Origin: Acidobacteriota bacterium
GTDB taxonomy: Bacteria; Acidobacteriota; Thermoanaerobaculia; Multivoradales; J023
Direction of reading: 5' to 3'
DNA length: 64,000 bases
Assembly: GCA_029263315.1 (NCBI GenBank)
Contig: JAJCXR010000038.1
Span: 124,001 to 188,000, forward strand
The notes below the pieces were generated by a model. That model had not been told where the DNA came from. It saw only the letters and a program-made list of their open reading frames with translations, and ran no database searches. The translations under genes were made by a program, and so were the position numbers. Below, one piece after another: positions 43,981 through 53,023 of the stretch. Each line of letters begins with the position of its first letter. Position 1 is the stretch's first letter.

Positions 43981-44730
43981 TCAGAACATCAGCTTGGTGA
44001 GGAAGAAGTTGACCACCAAGACGGCGATAGAGCCGGTGACCACGGCGGCGGTGGTGGCGCGGCCGACCCCTTCGGCTCCGCCCTTGGCGTGGAAGCCTTT
44101 GCTACAGCCGATGGTGGCGATGAGCAGGCCGAAGACGGCGGCTTTGATCAAACCCGACATGACGTCGTTGGCGTCCATGTAGCGGAAGGTGATGTCCAGG
44201 TAGGTGGCCGGGTTGGCGCCCATGACGATCACCGAGACGACGTAGCCGCCGAAAATTCCTACGGCATCCGCCAAAGCGATGAGTAATGGCAGGGCCAAGG
44301 TGGTGGCCCAGACCCTGGGCACGATGAGGTAGTGCACCGGGTCGGTGGCCAGGACTTCGAGGGCGTCGATCTGCTGGGTGACCCGCATGGCCCCCAGCTC
44401 GGCGCCCATGGCGGCACCGCAGCGTCCGGCGATCATCAGGGCGCCGAGCACCGCCGCCAGCTCCCGGACCATGGCAAGGCCGACGATCGAGCCGACGTAA
44501 TTCTCGGCCCCGAAGCGGGCCAGCACGGTGAAAATCTGGAGCGCCATGACACCGCCGGTGAAGACCGCCGTCAACAGGACGACGGGAATCGACTGGATGC
44601 CGACGCGGACCATCTGGGTGAGCCACTGGCGCGGGTCATAGGGCGGCCGGAAGGTCCAGAGCAGCACCCGGACGAAAATCTGGGTGGTGCGCCCGAGCTC
44701 CAGAAAAAAGGATTCGAATGGGCGGAACAT
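43981..44730 (-). CDS. mlaE: Mla-type ABC transporter permease
   Basis: A 249-residue MlaE/YrbE family permease. RVGIQSIPVVLLTAVFTGGVMALQ, ENYVGSIVGLAMVRELAAVLGALMIAGRCGAAMGAELGAM and the TDPVHYLIVPRVWAT segment are typical, with five to six membrane helices. Glycine-rich GAMRVTQQIDALEVL is the family signature. It lies nine bases after ileS on the same strand, suggesting cotranscription. Confidence 0.96.
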   Translation of the reverse strand: MFRPFESFFLELGRTTQIFVRVLLWTFRPPYDPRQWLTQMVRVGIQSIPVVLLTAVFTGGVMALQIFTVLARFGAENYVGSIVGLAMVRELAAVLGALMIAGRCGAAMGAELGAMRVTQQIDALEVLATDPVHYLIVPRVWATTLALPLLIALADAVGIFGGYVVSVIVMGANPATYLDITFRYMDANDVMSGLIKAAVFGLLIATIGCSKGFHAKGGAEGVGRATTAAVVTGSIAVLVVNFFLTKLMF

Positions 44731-44739
44731 GTGTGGACT

Positions 44740-47649
44740 CTAACTCAAGCCGACCGCATCCGCATCCCTGTCGCTCAACCATCCACCGTCGCTGCGCTGT
44801 GCAACGGTGCCGTCACGGCGCCAAGAACGCTCGCAGCGGGGTGCATCCCGCAGGTCCTGGACCTTCACCCCATGGCCCTCTGTCGACGCTTCCAGGTGGA
44901 CCCGCGAGACACCGAAGAGATCCGCCAGATCGGCGAGAAAGGGTTGTAGGAGAGATTCTCCGTCGCCGATCACCAGGGCGGCGTCGAGGGGATTCTCCAA
45001 ACCGTCCGCCTTGGCCGCTTCGAGCGCCTTGTCGACCTGCTCTCGCACTGCCATGACCTGCGGCCAGTGGGCGTCGGCGGTCACTTCGATCTCGGGAAAG
45101 GTCGTCAGGTGGACGCAGGCGTCTTGGTCGGCGAGCAACGAACGATAGGCCTCGTCGGCGGTGTGGGGCAGGATGGGGGCGAGCAGGGCGCTGAGCATCT
45201 CGGTGAGACGCCAGAGCACCGACTGCGTGGCCCGGCGTCGCGTCGCGTCGGGGCGATCGCAGTAGAGACGGTCCTTGACGGCGTCCAGGTAGACCGCCGA
45301 CAGGGTTTCGTTGCAAAAATCGAAGAGCCTTAGGTGGGCTTGACGGAATTGGTACGAGGCGTAGGCGTGCATGACGTCGGTCCGCAGCTCGGCGGCTTGC
45401 TGCAATACCCAAGCGTCGAGGGACCTGGGGTCGAGCTCGGCCAACGGTACGGCCTGGGAGGCCTCGAAGTCGTCGAGATTGCTGAGCAGGAAACGAAGGG
45501 TGTTGCGTACCTTGCGGTAAGAGTCCCCGGCGAGATCGAAGAAAGACGGATCCACCTTGATGTCGTTCTCGAAGGCCAGGGAGCTCACCCACCAGCGGCA
45601 GACATCGGCCCCGTGCACCGCCAAGAGATCGTCCACTTGCAGGGCGTTGCCCAGGGATTTGCTCATCTTGCGACCGTTTTTGTCGACCATGAAGCCGTGG
45701 GTCAGCACGGTCTTGAAGGGGGGCTCGCCGGTGACCCCCAAAGCCGGCAGCAGCGACAGCTGGAACCAGCCCCGATGTTGGTCGGAGCCTTCCAGGTAGA
45801 GATCCACCGGATATCCCAAGTCGCGTCGCCGCATGACGGAATTCCAGGACGATCCGGACTCGAACCAGACATCGAAGATGTCGTACATTTTTTGCAAGCT
45901 GTCGAGGTCGAGATCGTCGGGGGCATCCGGGTCGGCGCTGAGGTCGTAGGACGCCAACAGGTGGGCCGGCTCACCGCTGAACCAGGCATCGCTGCCTTCT
46001 TTGCCGAAGACCTCACCGACCGCACGCACGGTCGCCGCGGTGAGCAGGGTGTCGCCGTTGGGCAGGCGAAAGGCGGGGATGGGCAAACCCCAGGACCGTT
46101 GCCGCGACAGGCACCAATCGGGCCGTGCCTCGAGCATGCCGCGCATGCGGTTGCGGCCCCAATCGGGCACAAAGCGGATCTTTGAGTCGTTGGCTTCCAA
46201 CGCCAGTTGACGCAAGGAGCGCTGTTCACGGCGGGTACCCTGGTCGACGGCGACGAACCATTGCTCGGTGCTGCGGAAGATGACCGGCGTCTTGGATCGC
46301 CAGTCATGGGGGTAGGAGTGGTCGAAGTCGTGGCTGTGGAAGAGATGCCCCGACGACTTCAAGCGCTCTACGATGCGGGGGTTGGCGTCCCAGATCAGCA
46401 TGCCCTGGAGCCATTCCGGCACTGTCGTGTCGTAGGTGCCGTCGGCCTGCACCGGACAATAGATCTCGGTGCCCTCCTTGAGACCCGTCTGGTAGTCCTC
46501 CTGGCCATGGCCGGGGGCGGTGTGGACGAGGCCGGTGCCGTCCTCCAGGGTGACGTAGTCGGCGGCGACGACACGACCGCTGCGCTGCGCCATCGGATGG
46601 CGGTAGGTGAGGCCGAGCAGATCCTTGCCGCGGCAGCTACCCAGCACTTGCCATGCGGTCACGTTCTCATGCCGTAGCACCGTCTCCACCAATTCCTTGG
46701 CCAGCACCGTGCGACGCAGCGTCGAGCCCTCACCGAGCTCCAAGAGCAGGTACTCGAAATCCTCGTGCACGGCGATCAGCAGATTAGCCGGTAGGGTCCA
46801 AGGCGTCGTCGTCCAGATCATCAGATGACCGCTGCCCTCGAAGGAGGTACCGAAGGCGCGACCCAAAGCGGCACTGTCCTCGACCTCGAAATCGACATAG
46901 ATCGAGGGGTCAGAACGATCCTGATACTCCAGCTCCGCCTCCGCCAGGGCGGTGCGATTGGCGATCGACCAATGCACCGGCTTGAGGGCTCGGTAGACCA
47001 AACCCTGGTCGAGCAAGCCGGCGAAGACGTCCAGCGTCGCCTGCTCATAACCCGGATTCATCGTCATGTAGGGGTTGTCGTAGTCCGCTTGCGTCAGCAG
47101 ACGCTTCATCTGCTCCGCCTGAACACCCTTGAATTTTTCGGCGTAACGGCTGCATTCCCGGCGGATGGCCATGCGGCGGGTGTCTTCCTCCAGGTCGGCG
47201 AGCTTTTGCATCTTGCCGGAGGCCACCAATTCGGTCATCACCTTGTGTTCGATGGGCAAACCATGGCAGTCCCAGCCGGGCACGTAGTGGCAGAACTGGC
47301 CCGCCATGTTGCGGCTGCGCACGACGATGTCCTTGAGCACCTTGTTGAGCAAATGACCGACGTGGATGGAACCGTTGGCGTAGGGGGGGCCGTCGTGAAA
47401 AACAAACGGCGGCCGATCCTTGGCCTCCTCCAGAAAGCGCTCGAAGATGCGAGCCGTCTCCCAACGGCGCCGCGACATGGGCTCGTTCTGGGCCAGATTG
47501 GCCCGCATGGGGAACGAGGTCCGTGGCAGGTTGAGGCTCTTCTTGTAGGTCTTCTTACGCGCTTTGGCGGCCTTTTGGGCGGCTTCGGCTGCGTCGTCGG
47601 CCGGGGTCTCGGAAGGCTGGGTCTCGGGATGTTGGGTCTCTTGGCTCAT
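44740..47649 (-). CDS. ileS: Isoleucyl-tRNA synthetase with degenerate C-terminal zinc site
   Basis: A 969-residue class I synthetase. The HIGH motif appears as HVGH at 96-99 (GPPYANGSIHVGH) and KMSKS lies near 661-665 (NGRKMSKSLGN). The editing domain lies between them, with TTPWTLPAN and DGTGLVHTAPGHGQEDY. The extreme C-terminus, where bacterial IleRS has a four-cysteine zinc ribbon, reads RCERSWRRDG and later LSDRDADAVG. The expected CxxC pairs have become CxxS and SxxD, so only one cysteine remains and zinc binding is unlikely. It precedes mlaEFD on the same strand and has a structured leader upstream. Confidence 0.96.
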   Translation of the reverse strand: MSQETQHPETQPSETPADDAAEAAQKAAKARKKTYKKSLNLPRTSFPMRANLAQNEPMSRRRWETARIFERFLEEAKDRPPFVFHDGPPYANGSIHVGHLLNKVLKDIVVRSRNMAGQFCHYVPGWDCHGLPIEHKVMTELVASGKMQKLADLEEDTRRMAIRRECSRYAEKFKGVQAEQMKRLLTQADYDNPYMTMNPGYEQATLDVFAGLLDQGLVYRALKPVHWSIANRTALAEAELEYQDRSDPSIYVDFEVEDSAALGRAFGTSFEGSGHLMIWTTTPWTLPANLLIAVHEDFEYLLLELGEGSTLRRTVLAKELVETVLRHENVTAWQVLGSCRGKDLLGLTYRHPMAQRSGRVVAADYVTLEDGTGLVHTAPGHGQEDYQTGLKEGTEIYCPVQADGTYDTTVPEWLQGMLIWDANPRIVERLKSSGHLFHSHDFDHSYPHDWRSKTPVIFRSTEQWFVAVDQGTRREQRSLRQLALEANDSKIRFVPDWGRNRMRGMLEARPDWCLSRQRSWGLPIPAFRLPNGDTLLTAATVRAVGEVFGKEGSDAWFSGEPAHLLASYDLSADPDAPDDLDLDSLQKMYDIFDVWFESGSSWNSVMRRRDLGYPVDLYLEGSDQHRGWFQLSLLPALGVTGEPPFKTVLTHGFMVDKNGRKMSKSLGNALQVDDLLAVHGADVCRWWVSSLAFENDIKVDPSFFDLAGDSYRKVRNTLRFLLSNLDDFEASQAVPLAELDPRSLDAWVLQQAAELRTDVMHAYASYQFRQAHLRLFDFCNETLSAVYLDAVKDRLYCDRPDATRRRATQSVLWRLTEMLSALLAPILPHTADEAYRSLLADQDACVHLTTFPEIEVTADAHWPQVMAVREQVDKALEAAKADGLENPLDAALVIGDGESLLQPFLADLADLFGVSRVHLEASTEGHGVKVQDLRDAPRCERSWRRDGTVAQRSDGGWLSDRDADAVGLS

Positions 47650-47768
47650 GATGTTCTCTCTAAACCGTTTGCGCCGTGGCTTGGCACCCGGTCGGACGGG
47701 TCCGCCGGGTGGTGGGGGACGCGGCGTTGCGAAACGCCAAATTGTGAGCAGCCGCGCAGTTGGATCCG

Positions 47769-47815
47769 CGGCCTCGCCGTCAAACAGAAACGGCCTCGCC
47801 GCCGAGGCGAGGCCG
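47769..47815 (-). terminator. Intrinsic terminator within the ileS leader, with a duplicated arm
   Basis: On the minus strand CGGCCTCGCC (47815-47806) pairs over 10 bp with GGCGAGGCCG (47800-47791) around TCGGC, followed by TTTCTGTTT. A further copy of the 3' arm, CGGCGAGGCCG, lies at 47779-47769, after the U-tract. The terminator is about 140 bases before the ileS ATG and there is no gene immediately upstream on this strand, so premature termination in an ileS leader is the likely reading. The sensing element is not identified. Confidence 0.65.
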
Positions 47816-48289
47816 TGACCCGTGCCGAGGACGGCAGCCGCTGCACCTCACCCCACTGGGCTAGGTAATCTCCTGGGCTCGGACGATAGGCGTGGCTGCA
47901 CAGTATTCCATGGCGTTGATCTTCGAACATCTGACCCTCCGCCGTCAAGGGTGGTGGCGTGAAAGGTCAGTGAAGTGTTGGCACGGAGACCTCTCCGCCC
48001 GGCATGCTGGTCAGGGACAATCAAAACCGAGGATGTGGCGGAAGCGGTCGATCATGTTAAGCTCTGCGAGTTGATTTCAATCCCCAGACGGAACCTTGGG
48101 GACGCCACTTGCAAGAGGCTGGAAGCGTCCGGGTAATGAGTAGACGCCCGACTGAGAAACCAGGTTTGGTGGAGCGCAGATATTGGCCGATCGATCACCA
48201 TCGGTCCTTCCGAGCTCTCGCCAAGCCGGTGTCATTTGAATTGGGCGGAGGTTCCGACGTTGGTCCGTTGGAAAGGCATTGAAGCATTC
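47816..48289. other. ileS leader and AKR upstream region
   Basis: About 470 bases with no convincing gene. On the minus strand there is a 16-codon frame (47911-47861) with two Ile codons and a weak ribosome binding site, and a GGAGG at about 47943-47947 before another ATG whose frame runs through the terminator into ileS. I do not find the T-box consensus GGTGGNACCGCG. On the plus strand no clear promoter for the aldo/keto reductase is visible. Confidence 0.4.
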
Positions 48290-49297
48290 ATGAAAACAGT
48301 TCGCCTGGGTCGTACGGATGTCGAGGTGCCCACCGTCAGTCTGGGTACTTGGGCCTTGGGTGGCCCGAACAATGTCAGCGGGCGCCCCGTGGGCTGGTAT
48401 GGGGTCGATGAGCCGGAGGCCCAGCGCAGCCTGGTCTTGGCCTATGAGCAAGGCATCACCCACTGGGATACGGCGGATGTCTACGGTGATGGTCGTGCCG
48501 AAACGTTGATCGGCGAAGTGTGGGGTCAGGTGCCCCGGGACGACATCTTCCTGGCCTCCAAAGTGGGCTGGGATCCTGGGCCCCATGCCCACTACTACCA
48601 CCCAGAGCAAATCCGTCGACAGCTCGAAGCCTCGTTGCGCAATCTGCGGACCGATCACCTCGATCTCTTCTACTTCCATCACTGCGATTTCGGTCCCAAC
48701 GGGGAATACCTCGACGAAGCGGTCGACCTTCTGCGCACCTTCCGCGAGCAAGGGAAGATCCGTTTCATCGGGCTCTCCGATTGGAAGTGCGAGTCGATCC
48801 TACGCTACAGCGAGAGGGTCGATCCGGATGTCGTCCAGTGCTACCGCAACGTGGTCGACGACGCCTTCCAGTCCAGTGGCTTGAAGGCTTGGGTCGAAGC
48901 CAACGATGTCGGTACCGTCTTCTTCTCTCCCCTCAAACACGCCCTCTTGTTGGGGGTCTTCGAAGGACCGGTGACCTTTGGCCACGGCGACCATCGCTCG
49001 TCGTTGCCAGACTTTCGGGACTACGGCTTGATCTCTCGCCTACGGGCCTGCCGTCGTGAGCTGGAGAATCGCTTTGCTGAGCATCCGGAGCCGGTGCTTC
49101 ACGGCCTGGTCGGAGCGCTGCTGGCGGACACCACCTCGAGCTGTGTGCTGGTGGGTTTGCATCGCACCGAGCATGTCGAAGCGGCGGCCAAGATCGGCGA
49201 AAGCTTGAGCTCGGAAGATGCCGAATGGGTGCAGCATCTCTATCAGCAGAACGGGCGCATTACCCGTGCCAGCTGGAAGAATTTCACCGTCGGTTGA
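48290..49297 (+). CDS. Aldo/keto reductase
   Basis: A 335-residue (beta/alpha)8 NADPH-dependent oxidoreductase from ATG 48290; an in-frame ATG at 48236 would add 18 residues unlike the family start. The catalytic tetrad is Asp60 and Tyr65 (WDTADVYG), Lys91 (LASKVGW) and His130 (LFYFHH). It resembles the AKR families that act on small carbonyl compounds or sugars, but the substrate is not evident. The inserted loop YGVDEPEAQRS is standard. It appears monocistronic. Confidence 0.93.
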   Translation: MKTVRLGRTDVEVPTVSLGTWALGGPNNVSGRPVGWYGVDEPEAQRSLVLAYEQGITHWDTADVYGDGRAETLIGEVWGQVPRDDIFLASKVGWDPGPHAHYYHPEQIRRQLEASLRNLRTDHLDLFYFHHCDFGPNGEYLDEAVDLLRTFREQGKIRFIGLSDWKCESILRYSERVDPDVVQCYRNVVDDAFQSSGLKAWVEANDVGTVFFSPLKHALLLGVFEGPVTFGHGDHRSSLPDFRDYGLISRLRACRRELENRFAEHPEPVLHGLVGALLADTTSSCVLVGLHRTEHVEAAAKIGESLSSEDAEWVQHLYQQNGRITRASWKNFTVG

Positions 49298-49469
49298 AAC
49301 GTCCGAGGAGCGGCCCGAGGACCATCGATGACCACCTTCGACATAACAGGCTCACAAGCCATGACGGCACTGACCGAGACGGGGTAAAGGGCCTGTAAAG
49401 CTTCGCAGATCGCCTTGTTGTGCTGTCGGTGATGTGGAACTCTGGCGACTTGTAGTCGTAGAGATTCCC

Positions 49470-50138
49470 ATGATGCTCTCCTCACCACGTCACGACGATT
49501 GGCCGCCCTTGACCGAACCCGTTCACGGTTCCAAGGATATGGAATCCCCCCCACCATCGATGCTCGATCTGCTCTATCCGCTCAGTGAATTCTTTCGTCA
49601 GGGCGAGCCGCGGCCGGTGGCCCGGCTGGAAACTGGACAACAGACCATGCCGGAGCCTTACCGCTCCCTGTTGGTCCACGGCAAGGACATGACCTCGACC
49701 CTCGAGCTGTTCCATGGCGAGCCGCTTCGATTGCGTTTGCTGGCTAGCCAGCGGCGTGGAGACAGCCTCTTCAGGCGCGTCGTCTTGATCGGCAGGGAAT
49801 CGAGTAAAGCGGTGGAGCTGGGGGCTATTCGTATCCATCTCCCAGCCTTCGGGGAGGTGGCACGACAGCGGGTCTTGGAGGCGCAACAACCCTTGGGGTC
49901 GATTCTCAAGGAATTTGAAATCGCCTACGTCAGCCGGCCGCGTCTGTTCTTCCATGTGGCTTCCGATGCGGCGATCGAATCTGCCCTGGCCATGGATCGC
50001 CCCGCCAGGCTCTACGGCCGACAGAACGTCCTGTCGAGCCCCGACGGCGATGCCTTTGCAGAAGTGGTGGAGATTCTACCGCCGGTCGACGACCTGCCGG
50101 CCTCGGCAGAGGAAAACCTGCGAGATCATGGTGGTTGA
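49470..50138 (+). CDS. Chorismate lyase-like protein (DUF98/UbiC fold)
   Basis: A 222-residue protein from ATG 49470, with a second ATG one codon later; an in-frame start at 49434 is possible. The core resembles the chorismate lyase fold: LLVHGKDMTSTLELFHGEPLRLRLL, RRVVLIGRESSKAVELGAIRIHLPAF and LEAQQPLGSILKEFEI, then a final RPARLYGRQNVL. Such enzymes release pyruvate from chorismate to give 4-hydroxybenzoate. The gene lies 36 bases before a PaaK-like adenylate-forming enzyme, so an aromatic acid made here may be activated by the neighbour. The pairing and substrate are inference. Confidence 0.7.
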   Translation: MMLSSPRHDDWPPLTEPVHGSKDMESPPPSMLDLLYPLSEFFRQGEPRPVARLETGQQTMPEPYRSLLVHGKDMTSTLELFHGEPLRLRLLASQRRGDSLFRRVVLIGRESSKAVELGAIRIHLPAFGEVARQRVLEAQQPLGSILKEFEIAYVSRPRLFFHVASDAAIESALAMDRPARLYGRQNVLSSPDGDAFAEVVEILPPVDDLPASAEENLRDHGG

Positions 50139-50174
50139 CGTTTTGCGCATCGAGCCTCGGACGCCTGGATCTCG

Positions 50175-51494
50175 GTGGTCCGAGAGCTGATGCAGCGGCC
50201 CCCTTATCCCGTCGATCGGGCGTCGCTGCGGGTCCATCAAGAGCAACGGCTGAAAGGCTTGGTGGACGAGCTGTTGCAAAAGAACGCTTTCTGGCAGGAC
50301 AGACTACGACGCCATGGCCTGGGCTCGGGCCTGAAAAACCTCGACGACTTCAGCCGTCGTTTACCGGCCATCGAAAAGTCCGAGCTGGTGCGGGATCAGC
50401 AACTGCACCCGCCCTACGGCAGTCTTCTCACCTACCCGTTGCAGCGCTACGTGCGCATGCACCAAACCAGCGGCACGACCGGCGAGCCGATGCGCTGGCT
50501 CGATACGGCGGAGAGCTGGCAAGCCCAGCTGAACGTCTGGCGGAAGGTCTTCGAGGTGGCCGGCATCGGGCCCGGGGACCGCATCTTCTTTCCCTTTTCC
50601 TTCGGTCCCTTCTTGGGTTTCTGGACGGCCTTCGATGCCGCCACCCAGGTGGGCTGTTTGACCTTGGCCGGCGGTGGGCTGACCAGCCAGGGACGCCTCG
50701 AGCTGTTGCTGGCCAACGGCGCGACGGCCATTTGTTGTACCCCGACCTATGCCATCCGCTTGGCGGAGGTGGCGGCTCGCATGGACATCGACTTGACGGA
50801 GGCGGGGGTGCAGACCCTCATTGTGGCCGGCGAGCCGGGGGGCAGTGTGCCGGCGGTGCGTCAACGGATTTCCAAGCGCTGGGGCGGAGCCCAGGTCTGC
50901 GATCAGCACGGCATGACCGAAGTGGGGCCGGTGAGCTATGCCAATCCCAACCATGCCGATCTACTGCACATCGTCGAGGCGTCTTACTTCGCAGAGGTCG
51001 TCGATCCGCGTACCCTGGAACCGCTGGACGACGGTCAGGAAGGGGAGCTTTTGCTCACCACCCTCGACCGCTGGGGTTCGCCTCTGTTGCGCTATCGCAC
51101 CGGAGATTTGGTGCGGATTAGCCGACGGCCACCGCAGGAGCTAGGTTTCGTCGACCGGGCCCTGGAAGGGGGCATCCTGGCGCGGGTGGACGATATGGTG
51201 GTGGTACGTGGGGTCAATCTTTACCCCAGCGCCGTCGATGAGGTGGTGCGCCGCTTGGGAGGTGTGGCCGAGTATCGGGTGAGCCTCCATTGCAGCGGCG
51301 CTCTGACCGAGATCACCGTCGAGGTGGAGGCCGCTGAAGCGGGGGCGAACGGTGAGCTGCCGGCCGACCTGTCGCGACGGCTCGAAGCGGCCTTCCGCGG
51401 GGCCTTCCAGCTGCGCATCCCGGTCACCGTTGTCGATTCGGGAAGCTTGCCCCGTTTCGAGCTCAAGGCCAAACGCTGGCGCCGTTTGGTGTGA
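50175..51494 (+). CDS. PaaK-like adenylate-forming (acyl-CoA) ligase
   Basis: A 439-residue protein, start GTG 50175 or ATG 50190, related to phenylacetate-CoA ligase. The N-terminal motif is LLTYPLQRYVRMHQTSGTTGEPM with the phosphate-binding TSGTTGEP. Then follow IVAGEPGGSVPAVRQRI, YG-like DQHGMTEVGPVSYAN, LLRYRTGDLVRI and the C-terminal VRGVNLYPSAVDEVVRR. It should adenylate an aromatic carboxylic acid and transfer it to CoA or a carrier. It follows the chorismate lyase-like gene, which hints at a hydroxybenzoate substrate. No carrier protein or polyketide gene is nearby. Confidence 0.85.
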   Translation: MVRELMQRPPYPVDRASLRVHQEQRLKGLVDELLQKNAFWQDRLRRHGLGSGLKNLDDFSRRLPAIEKSELVRDQQLHPPYGSLLTYPLQRYVRMHQTSGTTGEPMRWLDTAESWQAQLNVWRKVFEVAGIGPGDRIFFPFSFGPFLGFWTAFDAATQVGCLTLAGGGLTSQGRLELLLANGATAICCTPTYAIRLAEVAARMDIDLTEAGVQTLIVAGEPGGSVPAVRQRISKRWGGAQVCDQHGMTEVGPVSYANPNHADLLHIVEASYFAEVVDPRTLEPLDDGQEGELLLTTLDRWGSPLLRYRTGDLVRISRRPPQELGFVDRALEGGILARVDDMVVVRGVNLYPSAVDEVVRRLGGVAEYRVSLHCSGALTEITVEVEAAEAGANGELPADLSRRLEAAFRGAFQLRIPVTVVDSGSLPRFELKAKRWRRLV

Positions 51495-51594
51495 TATTTT
51501 TCCGCCACCCGCCGAGCTTCGAGCCATCTTCGGCCTGCATCTCGAATCTTCATCTTCAATCTTTACTGTGCCCCATGCTGCAAAGAGATCTGTC

Positions 51595-52671
51595 ATGACG
51601 CCGAACGCCCCATCGTCCAGTGCCCCATCTTCGCCCGACGCCTCGCCCATCAAGGACCGTTCTGGGGTCAGGGTCTTTTCCGGTATTCAGCCGTCCGGAC
51701 GGTTGCATCTCGGCAATTACCTGGGCGCCATCCGGCGTTGGGTCCACGGCCAGGGAGCTACCGAGAGCTTCATTTGTGTCGTCGATCTGCACGCCATCAC
51801 GGTGTATCAGGACCCCGAGCAGCTGAAGCGTCAGAGTCGAGAGCTGACGGCCATGCTGTTGGCCAGTGGCATCGATCCCGACCGCACCCACCTGTTTGTC
51901 CAGAGCCATGTACGGGCCCATGCGGAGGCATCGTGGTTGCTGAGCTGTGTCACCCCCCTGGGCTGGTTGGAACGCATGACCCAGTACAAGGACAAGTCGC
52001 AAAAGCAGAAGAGCATCAAGACCGCGCTGTTGACCTATCCGGTGCTCCAGGCGGCGGATATCCTGCTTTACGATGCCGACGAGGTGCCCGTGGGTGAGGA
52101 CCAGAAACAGCACATCGAGCTGGCCCGAGACGTTGCCCAGACCTTCAACCACACCTATGGCGAGACCTTCGTGGTGCCGCAGCCGAAGATCGCCAAAGTT
52201 GGGGCCCGCATCATGGCCCTCGACGACCCGACGGCGAAGATGAGCAAGAGCTCGTCGACCGCCAAGGGACATGCCGTTTTGCTCGACGATGACGACGCCG
52301 ACATCTTGCGGGCCCTCAAACGCGCCGTCACCGATTCCGGCCGCGACATTTGCTTCAGCGATGATCCCGAAAAGGCAGGGGTCAACAATCTGCTGACCAT
52401 CTATCAGCTGATGACCGGCAAGAGTCAAGAGGCGACTCTGGCAGACTTCGCCTCGGCGCGCGGTTATGGGGATCTCAAAAAGGCGGTGGCCGAGGTGGTG
52501 ATCGAAGAGATCCGCCCCATCCGCGAGCGCTATCGGCAGTTGATGGATGATCCCGCGGAGTTGGATCGTTTGCTGGCCATCGGCGCCGAGCAAGCCCGTG
52601 CCGTGGCCGAGCCCAAATTGGTGGAGATCAAAGAGAAGATGGGCTTTGCGGTGCCGGCGGCCCTGCGTTGA
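51595..52671 (+). CDS. trpS: Tryptophanyl-tRNA synthetase
   Basis: A 358-residue class I synthetase. ATG 51595 is chosen because the conserved start VFSGIQPSGRLHLGNYLGA with the HIGH-like HLGN follows about 26 residues later; upstream in-frame codons lie inside the PaaK-like gene. The KMSKS motif is AKMSKSS. DLHAITVYQDP, LLTYPVLQAADILLYDADEVPVGEDQKQH and the dimer interface segments match TrpRS. A Ser/Pro-rich N-terminal tail of 25 residues is extra. Confidence 0.97.
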   Translation: MTPNAPSSSAPSSPDASPIKDRSGVRVFSGIQPSGRLHLGNYLGAIRRWVHGQGATESFICVVDLHAITVYQDPEQLKRQSRELTAMLLASGIDPDRTHLFVQSHVRAHAEASWLLSCVTPLGWLERMTQYKDKSQKQKSIKTALLTYPVLQAADILLYDADEVPVGEDQKQHIELARDVAQTFNHTYGETFVVPQPKIAKVGARIMALDDPTAKMSKSSSTAKGHAVLLDDDDADILRALKRAVTDSGRDICFSDDPEKAGVNNLLTIYQLMTGKSQEATLADFASARGYGDLKKAVAEVVIEEIRPIRERYRQLMDDPAELDRLLAIGAEQARAVAEPKLVEIKEKMGFAVPAALR

Positions 52672-52740
52672 CCTGCGGCCTGCCTCGACCTGCGGCCTTT
52701 GGTTGAAGAGCGTCTGGCCTCGACAGGTCCATTTCAAGAC

Positions 52741-52771
52741 AAAAAAAGACGGGGCTCGTTGAGAACCCCGT
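52741..52771 (-). terminator. Intrinsic terminator
   Basis: On the minus strand ACGGGG (52771-52766) pairs with CCCCGT (52754-52749) around an 11-base loop, and a run of seven T follows (plus-strand A at 52741-52747). It ends the candidate RNA, or the S8 protease transcript. Confidence 0.8.
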
Positions 52772-52946
52772 GTTAGGACCTACGGAAAGCTGAATCTTGG
52801 GATCGGCTCCTAGGCTACGATTCATCCTCGCCGAGGGTGACCACCCGTGTCAGGGGGGCAGCTTCGGGGATCCCGGCGTAGGAGCCCACCTCGGGTGGGT
52901 CCGTGCGCTTTTATTCCGCTTCCCCTCTATGGGGTGACGGCGGACC
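52741..52946 (-). ncRNA. Candidate structured RNA
   Basis: About 205 bases on the minus strand between trpS and the S8 protease gene, both facing it. It starts about seven bases after TATATT (52958-52953) and ends in an intrinsic terminator. Complementary segments suggest a folded RNA: GGTCCG near the 5' end with CGGACC, CCCACC-CGA-GGTGGG, GGGTG-GT-CACCC, and GGCTCCTA in the first half with TAGGAGCC in the second. Length and layout would suit a 6S-like RNA, but I cannot match the sequence to a known family. It could instead be the processed 3' region of the protease transcript. Confidence 0.45.
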
Positions 52947-53023
52947 GAGAAAAATATAGGGCGGAAGAAAAAAGTTGGTGTCTACCGCTCTTTTCTTGAA
53001 GTGTGCCGAGCATGGGTCAGAGA

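Noticed and set aside
47646..47948. A 100-codon minus-strand frame whose stop overlaps the ileS start
   Set aside because: It has a good GGAGG, but it runs straight through the GC-rich terminator hairpin and its sequence looks non-protein-like. I leave it as part of the leader.
47816..48235. T-box riboswitch in the ileS leader
   Set aside because: The T-box core GGTGGNACCGCG is not present on the minus strand; the nearest GC-rich stretch does not align without several gaps.
52628..52825. A 65-codon minus-strand frame starting inside the candidate RNA
   Set aside because: It reads through the intrinsic terminator and into trpS, and its ribosome binding site would touch the start codon.
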